Below the pieces are notes generated by a model, which saw only the letters and a list, made by a program, of their open reading frames with translations, was not told where the DNA came from and searched no databases. Source: Myxococcales bacterium (GTDB lineage Bacteria; Myxococcota_A; Polyangia; Polyangiales; JAFGIB01). From it: a stretch of DNA of 64,000 bases. A program made the position numbers and the translations under genes. This document shows, in pieces, positions 45,153 through 54,607 of this stretch (positions are counted from its first letter, which is position 1; the number at the start of each line of letters is the position of its first letter). The stretch spans positions 1 through 64,000 of the forward strand of contig JAOUOP010000010.1 in the NCBI GenBank assembly GCA_029880325.1, read 5' to 3'.

Positions 45153-47315
45153 ATGGTCTACCGACAAAAGCTCCTCTGCCCAGTCGCAGCGCTGGTCGTG
45201 CTGGGCATCACCGCACCGCTTTCGGCCCAAGACGGCCAAGACGGCCAAGACGGCCAAGACGCTTCGGCCAGTGCGGATGCTTCAATCTCGCTATCCACCG
45301 CCGGCGAGGCGCAAGCCTCGACCGATGCCGCTACTGAACCCGCAGCCGAACCCGCTACTGAATCCGCAGCTGAAGCCGGAGCCGCTTACGCAGCGGGGGA
45401 AGCCGAGTCGCGCGAAGGCGCCTTGGTCAAGCAGCGCACCTACAGTGGTCTGGGCGGCAGCAGCGGCGGCCTCTTCGTCGACGATCCCGGCGGCGCTGCG
45501 GCGGCCGGCGCCGTGCGCGTGCAGCTGGGGCTGTCCACCTTCACCGGCAGCTCCTTCCTGTACAAAAATGACGAAGTCGAACTCGACCAGCAGTGGCTAA
45601 CCTTCAGCTGGACCGCCATCGAGATGTTGGAGGTCTACGGCGGCCTGACCAATCGTGCCATGGTGGCCGATGAGCCCAGGCCCCTGACCCTGCACAGCAT
45701 GGGGCACCTCTTCCTGGGCGGCAAAGTCGGTTTCCAGGTCGCTCCCATACTGCGCGTCGGCGGTGGTCTTCGGCTGATGTTCGCCAACGATCTCGGCACC
45801 CGCGAGACCCCCCTCGACAGCACCAGCATCGGCCTGCGCGCGGGCGTGGCCCTGGACCTGCAGGAGCTGCCTTCGCCGGTGCCGCTGATCGCGCGTTTCA
45901 ACCTGGATTACCTCTTCGACAACAGCGCTGGCGCCCTGGAAGAGCTGGAGGCCGACCGCTACGACCGCCTGGGTGCGCCCCTGGACAAGCAAGACGAGGT
46001 GCGGCACCTGGCCACGCGCGTCGATCGCCTGGGCCTGGGCATCAACCGCGTCGACCGCCTCACCCTCGGTCTGGGCGTGGAGCTGCCGTTTGCGCCGGTT
46101 ACGGACTTCTACTTGCATCCGATGCTGGAGTGGCGCATGGCGTTGCCCTCCAACCGTCAGGCCTATGACTGCCCCTTCTTCTCCACCGACGACACCGCAG
46201 GCAGCACCGCTTCGGGCGCCGACGACACCTGTCTCAACGAGGCTGGCTTTGACGCCGCGCCGATGAACCTGACCCTGGGGCTGCGCGTGGCCCCCCCGGT
46301 GCGCGGCATCTCGGTGGCCTTCGGCGTGGACTTCGCGCTCAACGGCAGCGATACCTTCGTACGTGAGCTGGAGCCCACGGTGCCCTACCAGCTCTTGCTC
46401 ACTCTTGGTTATGATTACGACGGCCGGCCCCCAGAGCCGAAGATCGTGCGCATCGAGCCGCCGCCTCCGCCTCCACCGCCGCCGGTGAAGGGCCGCATCG
46501 CTGGCAAGGTGACCAACGCCACCAGCGGCGAGCCGGTTGGCGGAGCCGTGGTGCGTATCGTGGGAACCGAGCTGACCCCGCTGGCGACCGACGCTTCCGG
46601 CGCCTTTACCACCTACGAGCTGGACCCGGGTGTGATCGAGCTGCAGCTCTCGCATCCCGACTACAGCGACGGCAGCTGCAGCGCCACCATCCCCGTCGAG
46701 GGTGGCGAGGCGAGCGTCGACTGCACGATGACGGCGCTGCCCGAGCAGGGCGACCTCAGCCTGCGCCTCGTCGACGCCCTGGGCGCGGCTGTGGCCAACG
46801 TCCAGGTGGTTCTGACCGGGCCCTCAAACGAGACCCTGACCAGCGATGGCTCCGGCGAGGTCAAGCGCGAAGGGCTGCCCGCGGGCGTCTACCGCGCGCG
46901 CATCGTCTCGGACGCGCATTTGATCCAGGTCCGCTCGCTGACCATCGAAACCCGTCAGACCGCGCGGCTGAGCCTGGCGTTGGCGGCCAAGCCGGCCACC
47001 TCGGGTGTGCGCAAGGTCGGCGATCAGCTGGTGGTCAAGGCCCTGCGCTTCAGCGGCGACTCCATCGAGCTACCCGCCGAGGCCGCTTCGGCACTGGCGG
47101 AGATCGCCGACATGCTGCTGCGCAGCCCCGAGATCAGCAAGCTGACGATCCGGGCCAACGGCGGCGACGAGCTGGCCCTGCCGCGTGCCATCGCCATCAA
47201 GCAGCGCCTGGTGGAGTCGGGTGTCGAGGAAGATCGGGTCGAAGCCAACGGCGAGTCGGCCGCGCGGGTGCAGCTGAGCATCAGCACTGCGGCCGCCGAG
47301 AGCGACGAGGATTGA
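45153..47315 (+). CDS. OmpA-family outer-membrane protein with carboxypeptidase-regulatory-like domains
   Basis: 720 aa. Signal peptide (APLSA|QDGQ), then a QDG tandem repeat and an Ala/Glu/Ser-rich linker. Residues of about 100-430 have beta-barrel character (LFVDDPGGAAAAGAVRVQLGLSTF, LPSPVPLIARFNLDYLF). A run of prolines (PPPPPPPP near 440) leads into GRIAGKVTNATSGEPVGGAVVRIVG, a CarboxypepD_reg (beta-sandwich) domain, and a second, weaker copy. The C-terminus, VKALRFSGDSIELPAEAASALAEIADMLL, is an OmpA-like peptidoglycan-binding domain. Probably an outer-membrane anchor and structural protein. Confidence 0.82.
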   Translation: MVYRQKLLCPVAALVVLGITAPLSAQDGQDGQDGQDASASADASISLSTAGEAQASTDAATEPAAEPATESAAEAGAAYAAGEAESREGALVKQRTYSGLGGSSGGLFVDDPGGAAAAGAVRVQLGLSTFTGSSFLYKNDEVELDQQWLTFSWTAIEMLEVYGGLTNRAMVADEPRPLTLHSMGHLFLGGKVGFQVAPILRVGGGLRLMFANDLGTRETPLDSTSIGLRAGVALDLQELPSPVPLIARFNLDYLFDNSAGALEELEADRYDRLGAPLDKQDEVRHLATRVDRLGLGINRVDRLTLGLGVELPFAPVTDFYLHPMLEWRMALPSNRQAYDCPFFSTDDTAGSTASGADDTCLNEAGFDAAPMNLTLGLRVAPPVRGISVAFGVDFALNGSDTFVRELEPTVPYQLLLTLGYDYDGRPPEPKIVRIEPPPPPPPPPVKGRIAGKVTNATSGEPVGGAVVRIVGTELTPLATDASGAFTTYELDPGVIELQLSHPDYSDGSCSATIPVEGGEASVDCTMTALPEQGDLSLRLVDALGAAVANVQVVLTGPSNETLTSDGSGEVKREGLPAGVYRARIVSDAHLIQVRSLTIETRQTARLSLALAAKPATSGVRKVGDQLVVKALRFSGDSIELPAEAASALAEIADMLLRSPEISKLTIRANGGDELALPRAIAIKQRLVESGVEEDRVEANGESAARVQLSISTAAAESDED

Positions 47316-47316
47316 T

Positions 47317-47469
47317 TCAGACCAAGTTCGCCCTTCGGCAGGCTCGGGCGGGCCCGCTCAGGCGGTCACGCTCGGGCCGTGCGTCCTCGAAGAAATCCTC
47401 GATGTACCCCTGGTACGCCTGCGGATTGTTCTCCGGGCGCCGTCCCGATCGCGTTCCGCCGCCAGGCAC
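47317..47469 (-). pseudogene. Possible gene fragment or 50-aa ORF
   Basis: From GTG 47469 the minus strand encodes 50 residues including RRPENNPQAYQGYIEDFFED, then ARPERDRL. The acidic/aromatic composition looks protein-like and unlike shadow frames. It lies in a 279-bp gap between the OmpA gene and the aminotransferase. I cannot name a family; it may be the tail of a lost gene. Confidence 0.3.
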
Positions 47470-47594
47470 CAAAGGGGAAACTTCAGTCTAGAGCGCGCGC
47501 GGCGCGGCTACGGTTGGCGTCGCGTCGCGCCTGCCGGCAGTCGCTCGAGGAGCGGCTGGGCGCGCGCCGATGCGCTACACTTCAGTGGCAAGCG

Positions 47595-48887
47595 GTGCGA
47601 GCTCCGGACGTCCATCTGAACTTGAACGTGCGCGGCATGGGCGCTTCGGCGACCGTGGCCATCAACGAGCGCTGCGATGCCCTGCGCGCCGCCGGCCGCC
47701 GCGTCTTCAAGCTGGGCCTGGGGCAGTCGCCCTTTCCGGTGCCGCCGCGGGTGGTCCAGGCCCTGCGCGACCACGCCCACCAAAAGGACTACCTGCCGGT
47801 GCGCGGCCTGCCGGCGCTGCGCCAGGCGGTCGCGGCCTACCATGAACGCCGCGACGGGGTGGCTCGCGGCGCCGAGGATGTGCTGGTGGGCCCTGGCAGT
47901 AAGGAGCTGATGTTCCTCTTGCAGCTGGTCTACTACGGCGACCTGGTGATTCCGACGCCGGCCTGGGTGAGCTACGCGCCCCAGGCCCGGGTCATCGGCC
48001 GCCAGGTGCGCCTGATCGACACCCAACCCGAGCAGGCCTGGCGGCTGACGGCCGGCCGCCTGGAGCAGCTATGCCAGGAGGATCCGGCCCGGCCCCGCAT
48101 CGTGATCCTCAACACCCCCGACAACCCCACCGGTGGCAGCTACAGTCGCCACGAGCTCCGCGCGCTGGCGGAGGTATCCCAGCGCTACCGGGTGGTGCTG
48201 CTGTCCGACGAGATCTACGGCGAGCTGCACCACGGGGGCGACCACTTCTCCATCGCCAGCCTGTATCCGGAGGGCACCATCATCAGCTCGGGTCTGAGCA
48301 AGTGGTGCGGCGCCGGGGGATGGCGGTTGGGCACCTTCCTCTTTCCACCAGGGATGCGCTGGTTGCTCGACGCCATGGCGGCGATCGCCAGCGAGACTTT
48401 TACCTCGACCTGCGCTCCAGTTCAGTATGCGGCAGTGGCTGCCTTCCAAGAGGACCCCGAGACCGAGAGTTACCTGCGGAGCAGCCGGCGCATTCTCGGC
48501 GCGCTCGGCGGCTGGGTGCACGGGCGGCTCGTGGCCGCGGGCCTGGAATGTGCCCGACCCCAGGGAGGCTTCTACCTCTTTCCCGATTTTTCCCCCGCCA
48601 TCGGTAATCTCGGTGCCGTGGGCATCGCCGACAGCCTCAGCCTCTGCGAGCGCCTGCTGGAGGACACCGGGGTTGCGATCCTGCCGGGTGCGGTCTTCGG
48701 CCGTCCGCCGACGGAGCTGACCGCGCGGCTGGCCTACGTCGACTTCGACGGCGAAGCGGCGCTCGAGGCCGCAGCGGGCCAGGATGGAGCCCTGGACGAG
48801 GCTTTCCTACGCCGCCACTGCGGGGCGGTCGTGGAGGCCACCGAGCGCGTCGTGGGCTGGCTCGAGGGCCTGCGCAGGGCTGCCTGA
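47595..48887 (+). CDS. PLP-dependent aminotransferase, class I/II
   Basis: About 430 aa; start GTG 47595 or ATG 47637 (an open frame begins at 47379 but is low-complexity Arg/Ala). Motifs: LGLGQSPFPVPPRVVQAL, YLPVRGLPALRQAVAAYH, GPGSKELMFLLQL, TPAWVSYAPQA, LNTPDNPTGGSY, LLSDEIYGELHH, and the PLP-lysine segment SSGLSKWCGAGGWRLG. FYLFPDF and ARLAYVDFDGE close the fold. Likely an aspartate/aromatic-type transaminase; substrate not decidable. Confidence 0.9.
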   Translation: MRAPDVHLNLNVRGMGASATVAINERCDALRAAGRRVFKLGLGQSPFPVPPRVVQALRDHAHQKDYLPVRGLPALRQAVAAYHERRDGVARGAEDVLVGPGSKELMFLLQLVYYGDLVIPTPAWVSYAPQARVIGRQVRLIDTQPEQAWRLTAGRLEQLCQEDPARPRIVILNTPDNPTGGSYSRHELRALAEVSQRYRVVLLSDEIYGELHHGGDHFSIASLYPEGTIISSGLSKWCGAGGWRLGTFLFPPGMRWLLDAMAAIASETFTSTCAPVQYAAVAAFQEDPETESYLRSSRRILGALGGWVHGRLVAAGLECARPQGGFYLFPDFSPAIGNLGAVGIADSLSLCERLLEDTGVAILPGAVFGRPPTELTARLAYVDFDGEAALEAAAGQDGALDEAFLRRHCGAVVEATERVVGWLEGLRRAA

Positions 48888-48930
48888 AGCCGCGTTGTCA
48901 GGCCCACGGCCATTTGGCATAGTCCGCGCC

Positions 48931-49374
48931 ATGTCGCCCCGATACCAGGCCTCCCTCTCGCTCGCGTCGGCGTCTCTCGCCCTTGTGTTCAGCCTCGGGG
49001 GCTGTGCCTACGGCGAGCTGCGAACGGTGCTCCGCGCCCAATTCGCCAGCGAACTCAACTGCCCCGAGGTCAAGATCGTCAAGCGCGAACTCTGGTACGT
49101 CGCCGAGGGGCCCGACCAGTACAAGATCAGCGGTTGTGGCGTGCTTCGGACCTACACCTGTCCCGATCCCGGCGGCCTGGTCTCCTACGACGAGCCCCAG
49201 TGCAGCTGGGTCGAGGGCGATGCCGACGCACCCACGGCCAACGCGCCCAAGCAAGCCGACCCGGTCGACGACTCGGCTGGTGGTGAAGACGCCGACGCGG
49301 ACGACGCAAGCGACACGGACGAGGCGAACGAAGGCGCCGACGCCGCCGAAGCAGAAGACCCCGAAGCCGACTGA
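48931..49374 (+). CDS. Small lipoprotein with acidic tail
   Basis: 147 aa. Lipobox FSLGGC|A. NCPEVKIVKRELWYVAEGPDQYKISGCGVLRTYTC has four Cys that could form two disulfides, and parallels other short myxobacterial lipoproteins. The last 50 residues are Asp/Glu/Ala (pI very low). Function unknown. Stands alone 43 bases after the aminotransferase. Confidence 0.7.
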   Translation: MSPRYQASLSLASASLALVFSLGGCAYGELRTVLRAQFASELNCPEVKIVKRELWYVAEGPDQYKISGCGVLRTYTCPDPGGLVSYDEPQCSWVEGDADAPTANAPKQADPVDDSAGGEDADADDASDTDEANEGADAAEAEDPEAD

Positions 49375-49436
49375 GCCCGGCGCGGGCGCCGGACCCGAAT
49401 CCAGGGCTCCGGAGCCCTCAGCCCGTGCGGGAGCCC

Positions 49437-49757
49437 TCAGCCCGTGCGCAAAATGATGTGGTAGCCGAAATCGGTCTCGACCACGTCGCTCATACCGCCC
49501 ACGGCCAGGCCGAAAGCCGCCTGCTCGAAGGCGGCGACCATCTGGCCGCGGCCGAAGTTGCCCAGGTCGCCTCCCTGTTTGCCCGAGGGGCAGTCGGAGT
49601 GCTGGCGGGCCAGCGCGGCGAAGTCGGCGCCGCCATCGAGTTCGGCCTTGAGCGTTGTGATCTGTTGCTCGGCTTCCGCCTTCGAGCGGGTCGCGTCGGA
49701 ACGGGCCGAACCCGCGTACATCAGGAGAATGTGGGAAGCCTGCACCTGGTCTGCCAT
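49437..49757 (-). CDS. Parvulin-type peptidyl-prolyl cis-trans isomerase
   Basis: 106 aa with no signal peptide: [50 protein letters not shown] and [16 protein letters not shown] comprise a single rotamase domain (PpiC/parvulin-like, H..I..L and F.YHII). A soluble cytoplasmic foldase. The downstream region holds a near-perfect 19-base direct repeat (GAGCCCTCAGCCCGTGCG, 49409-49446), just after its stop. Confidence 0.92.
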   Translation of the reverse strand: MADQVQASHILLMYAGSARSDATRSKAEAEQQITTLKAELDGGADFAALARQHSDCPSGKQGGDLGNFGRGQMVAAFEQAAFGLAVGGMSDVVETDFGYHIILRTG

Positions 49758-49891
49758 GATTGCCTCGAATTTCGGCGCGATCGGTGACTGGCCGGCGCGC
49801 GCGCGTAGGGTACATGGCCCGCTGAAGTCGGCGCAAATCGAAGCTCTCGTCGAAACGCCGGGTCGGCTCGAGCGACCGATGGCAGGCGACC

Positions 49892-50929
49892 ATGTTGAGC
49901 ACCGATAAAAAAGCGGACATTTCCCAGCTGTGGCGTACGCTTGAAGAGGAGCTACCCGCCTTCCACGGCGGCGACGCCGTCATGAAGACCAGCCACCGGG
50001 CCCAGCAGCACTTGGAGCAGATCGCCGACGCGGTGACTGCCAGCTATCAGCTCGGTCGCCCCATCGACAGCCTCGAGAGCACCGCGCTGCCCAATACGCG
50101 CAAGGTGGTCGAGGCCCTGGGCGAGCTGGTTCACGTGATCTACATGGGTTTCTTCTCGACCCGCGTGCTCAGCCCCATCAACCTGCGCCAGCACGTGGGC
50201 GAGCATCTCTACCGGGCCGCCGAGATCCTGATCGAGCAGATCGCGCGCGCGGTGGTCTACGAGCGTCGCGGCGGCGGGGCACCGGGCCACGATGAACTCG
50301 ACTGGAGTGAGCGGGCGGTGATGGATGTCTTCACCCAGATCCCGCGCCTGCGCGAGCAGCTCACCCTCGACGTGCAGGCCGCGTTTTCGGGGGATCCGGC
50401 GGCCAAGAGCATCGAGGAAGTGATCTTTAGCTACCCCGGCGTGCAGGCGATCACGGTCTATCGCCTGGCCCATGAATTCTACAAGCTCCAGGTGCCGATG
50501 GTGCCGCGCATCATGGCCGAGCATTCCCATGGGCGCACCGGCATCGAGATCCACCCCGGTGCCCACATCGGGCGCAGCTTCTTCATCGATCACGGCACCG
50601 GCGTGGTGATTGGCGAGACCACCGTCATCGGCGACAACGTCAAGCTCTACCAGGGCGTGACCCTGGGGGCGCTATCGGTGGCCCGCGACGCAGCCGGCGA
50701 GGTGATCCGCGAACTCAAGCGCCACCCCACGATCGAGGACGACGTCACCATTTACGCCGGCGCCACGATTTTGGGCGGCGATACGGTGATCGGTCGCGGC
50801 GCGGTCATCGGCGCCAACACCTGGATCACGCAGTCGGTGGCGGCCAACACCCGCGTGACCTACGCGGCATCGGGCAGCGACGGAAACGGCAGGCAGCACT
50901 ACGACACCTCGTCGCCGCCCGAGGGCTGA
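49892..50929 (+). CDS. Serine O-acetyltransferase (CysE-like)
   Basis: 345 aa. Long N-terminal helical domain (about 1-190), [19 protein letters not shown], then the left-handed beta-helix (hexapeptide repeat) domain: [45 protein letters not shown], the hallmark of [38 protein letters not shown] follows. Acetylates serine for cysteine synthesis, so it joins the cysD/cysN genes at 57-60 kb. It is the longer, EpsC/CysE-like plant-type form, with an extra helical N-terminus. Confidence 0.9.
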   Translation: MLSTDKKADISQLWRTLEEELPAFHGGDAVMKTSHRAQQHLEQIADAVTASYQLGRPIDSLESTALPNTRKVVEALGELVHVIYMGFFSTRVLSPINLRQHVGEHLYRAAEILIEQIARAVVYERRGGGAPGHDELDWSERAVMDVFTQIPRLREQLTLDVQAAFSGDPAAKSIEEVIFSYPGVQAITVYRLAHEFYKLQVPMVPRIMAEHSHGRTGIEIHPGAHIGRSFFIDHGTGVVIGETTVIGDNVKLYQGVTLGALSVARDAAGEVIRELKRHPTIEDDVTIYAGATILGGDTVIGRGAVIGANTWITQSVAANTRVTYAASGSDGNGRQHYDTSSPPEG

Positions 50930-50939
50930 GCGCGAGGCC

Positions 50940-51686
50940 TCAGGCGGGCGCCTTGGCTGCCTCACGTCCGCGTCGGCTGCGCTTTTCGTCCGATGGGCTC
51001 GGCTGGGATTCTTCCAGCATCTGGTCGAGGTCTTTGATCACGGCTTCCACCACGGCCTCGACGCGCGCCACGCGTGCCTCGCTCAGGCCCTCGACCTGCC
51101 CGGTCAGCTCGGCGAAGCGGCGGGCGGCGCTGCGGGCCTTGCGCAAGAGTTCTCGGCGCTCGGCGCCTTCGGGCTTGGGGTAGAGCAGGGGGTTGAAGTT
51201 CTGGCGCAGCTGGCGCAGCTCCTGGCCCTCGTCGAAGACGGCGCTGCGCAGCTCGTCGATCAGGTCGCCGGAGACCTGCAGGCGGCGCTCACCGCCGTCG
51301 CCGCCTTCGACGCCGTCCTCGGAGTCTTGGCCCAGGGCGCGCGCGAAGTAGTCGACGGCGTCGACGCTGGGGATCGCCCGGGAGACGCCGTCGCGCTGCA
51401 GCACTTCGGGGGCGTGGCGCTGCACCGTCGACAGGCTCAGCAGCAACTTGTCCACCGTGGCGGCTTTGATCGCCAGCTCCTGGGCGCAGTAGTCGTGTAG
51501 GTCGCCATAGCCCCAGGCCTCGAACTTCCGCCCCTCCCTGAGCTGCATCAAGCCCTGGGCCAGCTCCACCCAGGAGCGCTTGAAGCGTTGGGCGCGTCGC
51601 ACCACTTCGATGCGCAGCGGGTCGGCGCCGTCGCGTTCGAGCTGGTCGGCCAGCGCTTCGAGTTTTTCGTGTGCCCTGCGAGCCAT
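50940..51686 (-). CDS. Hypothetical helical protein
   Basis: 248 aa, no signal. Highly charged helices: KLEALADQLERDGADPLRIEVVRRAQRFKRSWVELAQGLMQLR, then AWGYGDLHDYCAQELAIKAATVDKLLLSL, and a C-terminal Lys/Arg/Glu-rich tail. The middle recalls short helical DNA-binding modules of ICE/phage proteins, but I cannot assign it. It is convergent with the SAT gene (10 bases) and 15 bases after DUF2520 on the same strand. Confidence 0.6.
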   Translation of the reverse strand: MARRAHEKLEALADQLERDGADPLRIEVVRRAQRFKRSWVELAQGLMQLREGRKFEAWGYGDLHDYCAQELAIKAATVDKLLLSLSTVQRHAPEVLQRDGVSRAIPSVDAVDYFARALGQDSEDGVEGGDGGERRLQVSGDLIDELRSAVFDEGQELRQLRQNFNPLLYPKPEGAERRELLRKARSAARRFAELTGQVEGLSEARVARVEAVVEAVIKDLDQMLEESQPSPSDEKRSRRGREAAKAPA

Positions 51687-51701
51687 GGGGCGCGGACCAT
51701 A

Positions 51702-52562
51702 TCATCGGGGCGCGCCGCGCAGAACGGCCGCGAGTGTTGCGCGCGTGGTTTCGTCGTGTGGCAGCGGCAGCGAAAGCAGCGCCCGGCCCAGTCGGCGGTA
51801 GAGTTCGCGCAGCTGGGGTCGCTCGGCCAGGGCCGAAAGCTGGCGCGCCACCGTCTGGCTGTCGCCGCGGGCGATGGGGCCGGTCAGGGCCAGGGGCAGG
51901 GGCTGGGCCTCGATGGCGGCGGCGGCCGCGCGCGTCAGGGGTGCCATCGCCTGGCGGGCTTGCTCGCCGGGTAGGCCCGCCAGCTCGAAGGCTTCGGCGG
52001 CGGCGGCGTGCAGGGCCACCACGTAGTTGCTCGCGAGCACGGCGGCGGCGTGGTAGGCGCTGCGGTCGACGCCCTCCAGGCGCAGTACGCGGGCGCCGAG
52101 GCGTTCGGCCAGCTGCGTCAGCTCCCGTCCCAGGGGTTCGGGGGCCTCCACGCCGCAGCTGATGGTGTCGAAGCGCTCGGGTTCGCCGCAGCGGTTTGGA
52201 AAGGTCTGCAGCGGGTGCAGGCAGCCCACCTCGGCCCCGGCGGCGCGGGCGGCCGACAGGACGTCGAGGCCCAGGGCGCCGCTGCAGTGGATGACGCGCT
52301 GATCGGGGCCAAAAGGCAGCGCCGCCGCGAGTTCGGCGAGCCGGTCGTCGGGGGCCGTGAGGAAGACCCAGCGGCAGCGCCGCACCAGCTCTTCCGGTGA
52401 GTACAGCTCGAGGCCTGGCAGCTCGCGTGTCAGGCTTCGCGCCGTTTCCCGGTCGCCGGTGCTGACGGCCCGCAGCCGCAGGCCGCCGCGCTCGGCCAGG
52501 GCCAGGGCCAGCGTGCTGCCCAGGCGGCCGGCGCCGACGATGCCTGCGCTGGCGGCGTCCAT
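51702..52562 (-). CDS. Rossmann-fold and DUF2520-containing oxidoreductase-like protein
   Basis: 286 aa. N-terminal NAD(P) loop GIVGAGRLGSTLALAL, then VSTGDRETARSLTRELPG, WVFLTAPDDRLAELA, VIHCSGALGLDVL, GCLHPLQTFPN and a C-terminal helical domain (AYHAAAVLASNYVVALHAAAAEAFELAG). This is the layout of DUF2520 proteins, putative short-chain dehydrogenases with an unknown substrate. A close tie to pantothenate synthesis is reported for some genomes, but no such gene is here. Confidence 0.85.
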   Translation of the reverse strand: MDAASAGIVGAGRLGSTLALALAERGGLRLRAVSTGDRETARSLTRELPGLELYSPEELVRRCRWVFLTAPDDRLAELAAALPFGPDQRVIHCSGALGLDVLSAARAAGAEVGCLHPLQTFPNRCGEPERFDTISCGVEAPEPLGRELTQLAERLGARVLRLEGVDRSAYHAAAVLASNYVVALHAAAAEAFELAGLPGEQARQAMAPLTRAAAAAIEAQPLPLALTGPIARGDSQTVARQLSALAERPQLRELYRRLGRALLSLPLPHDETTRATLAAVLRGAPR

Positions 52563-52570
52563 GGCCGGCG

Positions 52571-53206
52571 CTACTTTTCGACCGGGGGCGTGGGCGCAGC
52601 CCCTTCGGCTTCAACCGTGATGGCGATCTGGGTCCCCAGGGCCGGGCCGTAGGAGCGGTGGATGCCATCGGCGAACTGCAGCCTCAGGGTGTGGGGGCCG
52701 GGGGCGAGGGCCAGCTTGGCCTCGGTCTGGCCCTGGCCAAAGTGCAGGTGCTGGTCGCTCTTGGGCACCACCTGGCCCGCGGCCACGCCCTCGACGTCGA
52801 CCAGGATGTGGTGGTGGCCGCTGCCGGCTTCCACCGGACCGGCGGCCTTGACGGCGATGCCCTCGGCGCCCATCTGCACCGCGACCTCGACTTTGCCGTC
52901 CACCGCCGGACCCTTGACGACGGCCCCATCGGCCGGCGCCACGAAGCGCACGCTGGCACCTTCGGGGGCGGTCACGGTGGCAAGGGGGGCGTCAGCGGGC
53001 GGGGCGTCAGCGGGCGGGGCGTCAGCGGGCGGGGCGTCAGCGGGCGGGGCTTCGTCAGGTGCTGCGGCGGCCGGGGGCTCGGTCGGTGCGTCTGCGGGCG
53101 CTGCCTCGGGGCTGCAGCCGCTGGGCAGTGCGGCCCACAGGAGCGCCAGGGTGGCGATGGTGCGGGTTAGGGGGCGACAGTGGGGGGGCGGTTGGCTCGG
53201 CATCAT
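52571..53206 (-). CDS. Lipoprotein with DUF4399 domain
   Basis: 211 aa from ATG 53206 (ATG 53203 also possible). Lipobox AALPSGC|S, then a PPADA tandem repeat encoded by four 15-bp units (about 52989-53050). The C-terminal domain, VRFVAPADGAVVKGP, GHHHILVDVEGV, QHLHFGQGQTEAKLALAPGPHTLRLQFADG is DUF4399. Short periplasmic lipid-anchored protein of unknown function. Confidence 0.8.
   Translation of the reverse strand: MMPSQPPPHCRPLTRTIATLALLWAALPSGCSPEAAPADAPTEPPAAAAPDEAPPADAPPADAPPADAPPADAPLATVTAPEGASVRFVAPADGAVVKGPAVDGKVEVAVQMGAEGIAVKAAGPVEAGSGHHHILVDVEGVAAGQVVPKSDQHLHFGQGQTEAKLALAPGPHTLRLQFADGIHRSYGPALGTQIAITVEAEGAAPTPPVEK
52989..53050. repeat. 15-bp tandem repeat, four units, coding PPADA
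   Basis: Unit GCGTCAGCGGGCGGG on the plus strand. In frame within the DUF4399 lipoprotein linker, so copy number may vary without disrupting the gene. Confidence 0.85.
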
Positions 53207-53249
53207 GGTTCCTCCGGGGCGGAGGGTAGCCAAGCGCCCCGTCCGCTGG

Positions 53250-53951
53250 CTACTGCGATTGCCCGGCGAGCCGATCCCGCAGCTTTTGCAGCCGCGTGAT
53301 CCCGGCCTGATCACCCTGGGCCTGCAGCTGGGCGATCTCCTGGTCGATGCGCGGGATGGCCTCGGCTCCGTAGGCCTCCTCCACGATGTCGCTGGTCTCG
53401 CGGTACTCGACCTTGTCGTAGCGGCGGGCCACCGACAGCAGGTCGCGCAGCATGGAGGGATCGTCCTTGGCCCTGGGGTCGGCCCGGTAGGCGATGCGGT
53501 ACATGCGCACGGCGATGCCGTCCCAGTCGCGGTTCATGGAGTCCCAGGCCAGCAGAAGTTGGGGGCGGGCGTCGTCCTTGTGCTCCTGGCCGAACTGGTA
53601 GAGCTGCTTCTGCATTCCCACGTCGAGCTTCTTGTCGTCGAGCACGCGCAGGTGGGCCTTGGCCATGAAATCGGGCATGTTGCCGGCGAAGAGGTCCTCG
53701 TGGGCCTGCTCGCCGGGCTCGGCGGCTGCGGGCTTGGCGGTGGCGGGCTTGGCCTGCGGCGCCGGCTTTTGTGGAGGAGCGGCGGCGGCGGCAGCAGGAG
53801 GCTCCTGCGGCTCCTGCGCCTGCTGCTCGGGGGCTTCATCGGCGCCGCGGTCGGAGCCCGAGGGGCCCGCCATCACCCAGATCAGCATGGCAGCGAAGGC
53901 CGCCAGGGCCAGCGAGGCCGCCAATAATCCACGGGACTCTTTGCTCGCCAA
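53250..53951 (-). CDS. Inner-membrane-anchored protein with TPR-like domain
   Basis: 233 aa from TTG 53951. TTG is supported by a strong ribosome-binding site (CAGGAGGACG just upstream). One N-terminal membrane segment (LLAASLALAAFAAMLIWVMA), then a Gln/Glu/Pro/Ala linker, and a helical C-terminal half (AKAHLRVLDDKKLDVGMQKQLYQFGQEHKDDARPQLLLAWDSMNRDWDGIAVRMY) that resembles tetratricopeptide pairs. No family known to me. Confidence 0.65.
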   Translation of the reverse strand: MASKESRGLLAASLALAAFAAMLIWVMAGPSGSDRGADEAPEQQAQEPQEPPAAAAAAPPQKPAPQAKPATAKPAAAEPGEQAHEDLFAGNMPDFMAKAHLRVLDDKKLDVGMQKQLYQFGQEHKDDARPQLLLAWDSMNRDWDGIAVRMYRIAYRADPRAKDDPSMLRDLLSVARRYDKVEYRETSDIVEEAYGAEAIPRIDQEIAQLQAQGDQAGITRLQKLRDRLAGQSQ

Positions 53952-54607
53952 GAACCGTCCTCCTGATCTCGCTTCGCGGGGCGGAAGATACCCGCTCAGC
54001 GACAGGCTTCAACCGCCGGAGCAAACGTGAGATCCGGGCCCGCTCCGCTGGATAGGGGACGACGGAGCGGGCACCGGGATCGCACTAGGGTGCAGAGGGA
54101 CGTATGGAAGGAAAATCCGACGGCGCGGGCCGGACGCGTCGGCTGGGCCCCGTGGGGCTCCGCCGTCTCGCGCTGTGGCTGCGTTTCGTGTTTGCCATAC
54201 TCAACCCGTTGACCGACATGTATGTGCATATCGGAAAGCGACGCCGGGCGCAGCTGGCAATTGCAGTCAACTCCCCCCGCCCCATGGCTGGATTTACGCA
54301 AAGCCCCGGGAAAACCGGCTGCTGTAAACGTCCCTGGCAGCGATTCTCGGCGCGGCATAGACCTCCCTGGCAGCAATTTTCGGGTGGGTCGGGCGGATCT
54401 TTTTTGCAACCGCAGGGCCCCCGGCCGCCACCGACACCCGTGCACCTCTGCTCACAAGCCGCGCGGCGGTCGCCATCGGGCCGCAGACCAGCTGGCGCGA
54501 CGCGCCGCCGAAACGCTGAGCCTGTAAATCTGCACCACCACGCCCGATCGGCTATGCTCCAGGCAAGCGCCGAGGACCCGGGGACTAGGAAAGAGGACAG
54601 TCGAGCG
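53952..54607. other. 656-bp intergenic region with two inverted repeat copies
   Basis: Divergent spacer. The open frame of the downstream lipoprotein continues through it, but codon content has no protein character. It holds dispersed repeat copies at 54322-54348 and 54359-54382. Confidence 0.55.
54322..54382 (-). repeat. Dispersed intergenic repeat, copies 4 and 5 (inverted)
   Basis: On the minus strand, 54348-54322 contains CGCTGCCAGGGACGTTTACAG (20 of its bases match the 5337 unit with one change) and 54382-54359 contains TTGCTGCCAGGGAGGTCT. Same core as at 4411 and 5337-5422. Confidence 0.7.

Noticed and set aside
54104..54607. N-terminal extension of the Gly-rich lipoprotein
   Set aside because: It reads through the dispersed repeats and would bury the lipoprotein signal, which begins at ATG 54608.
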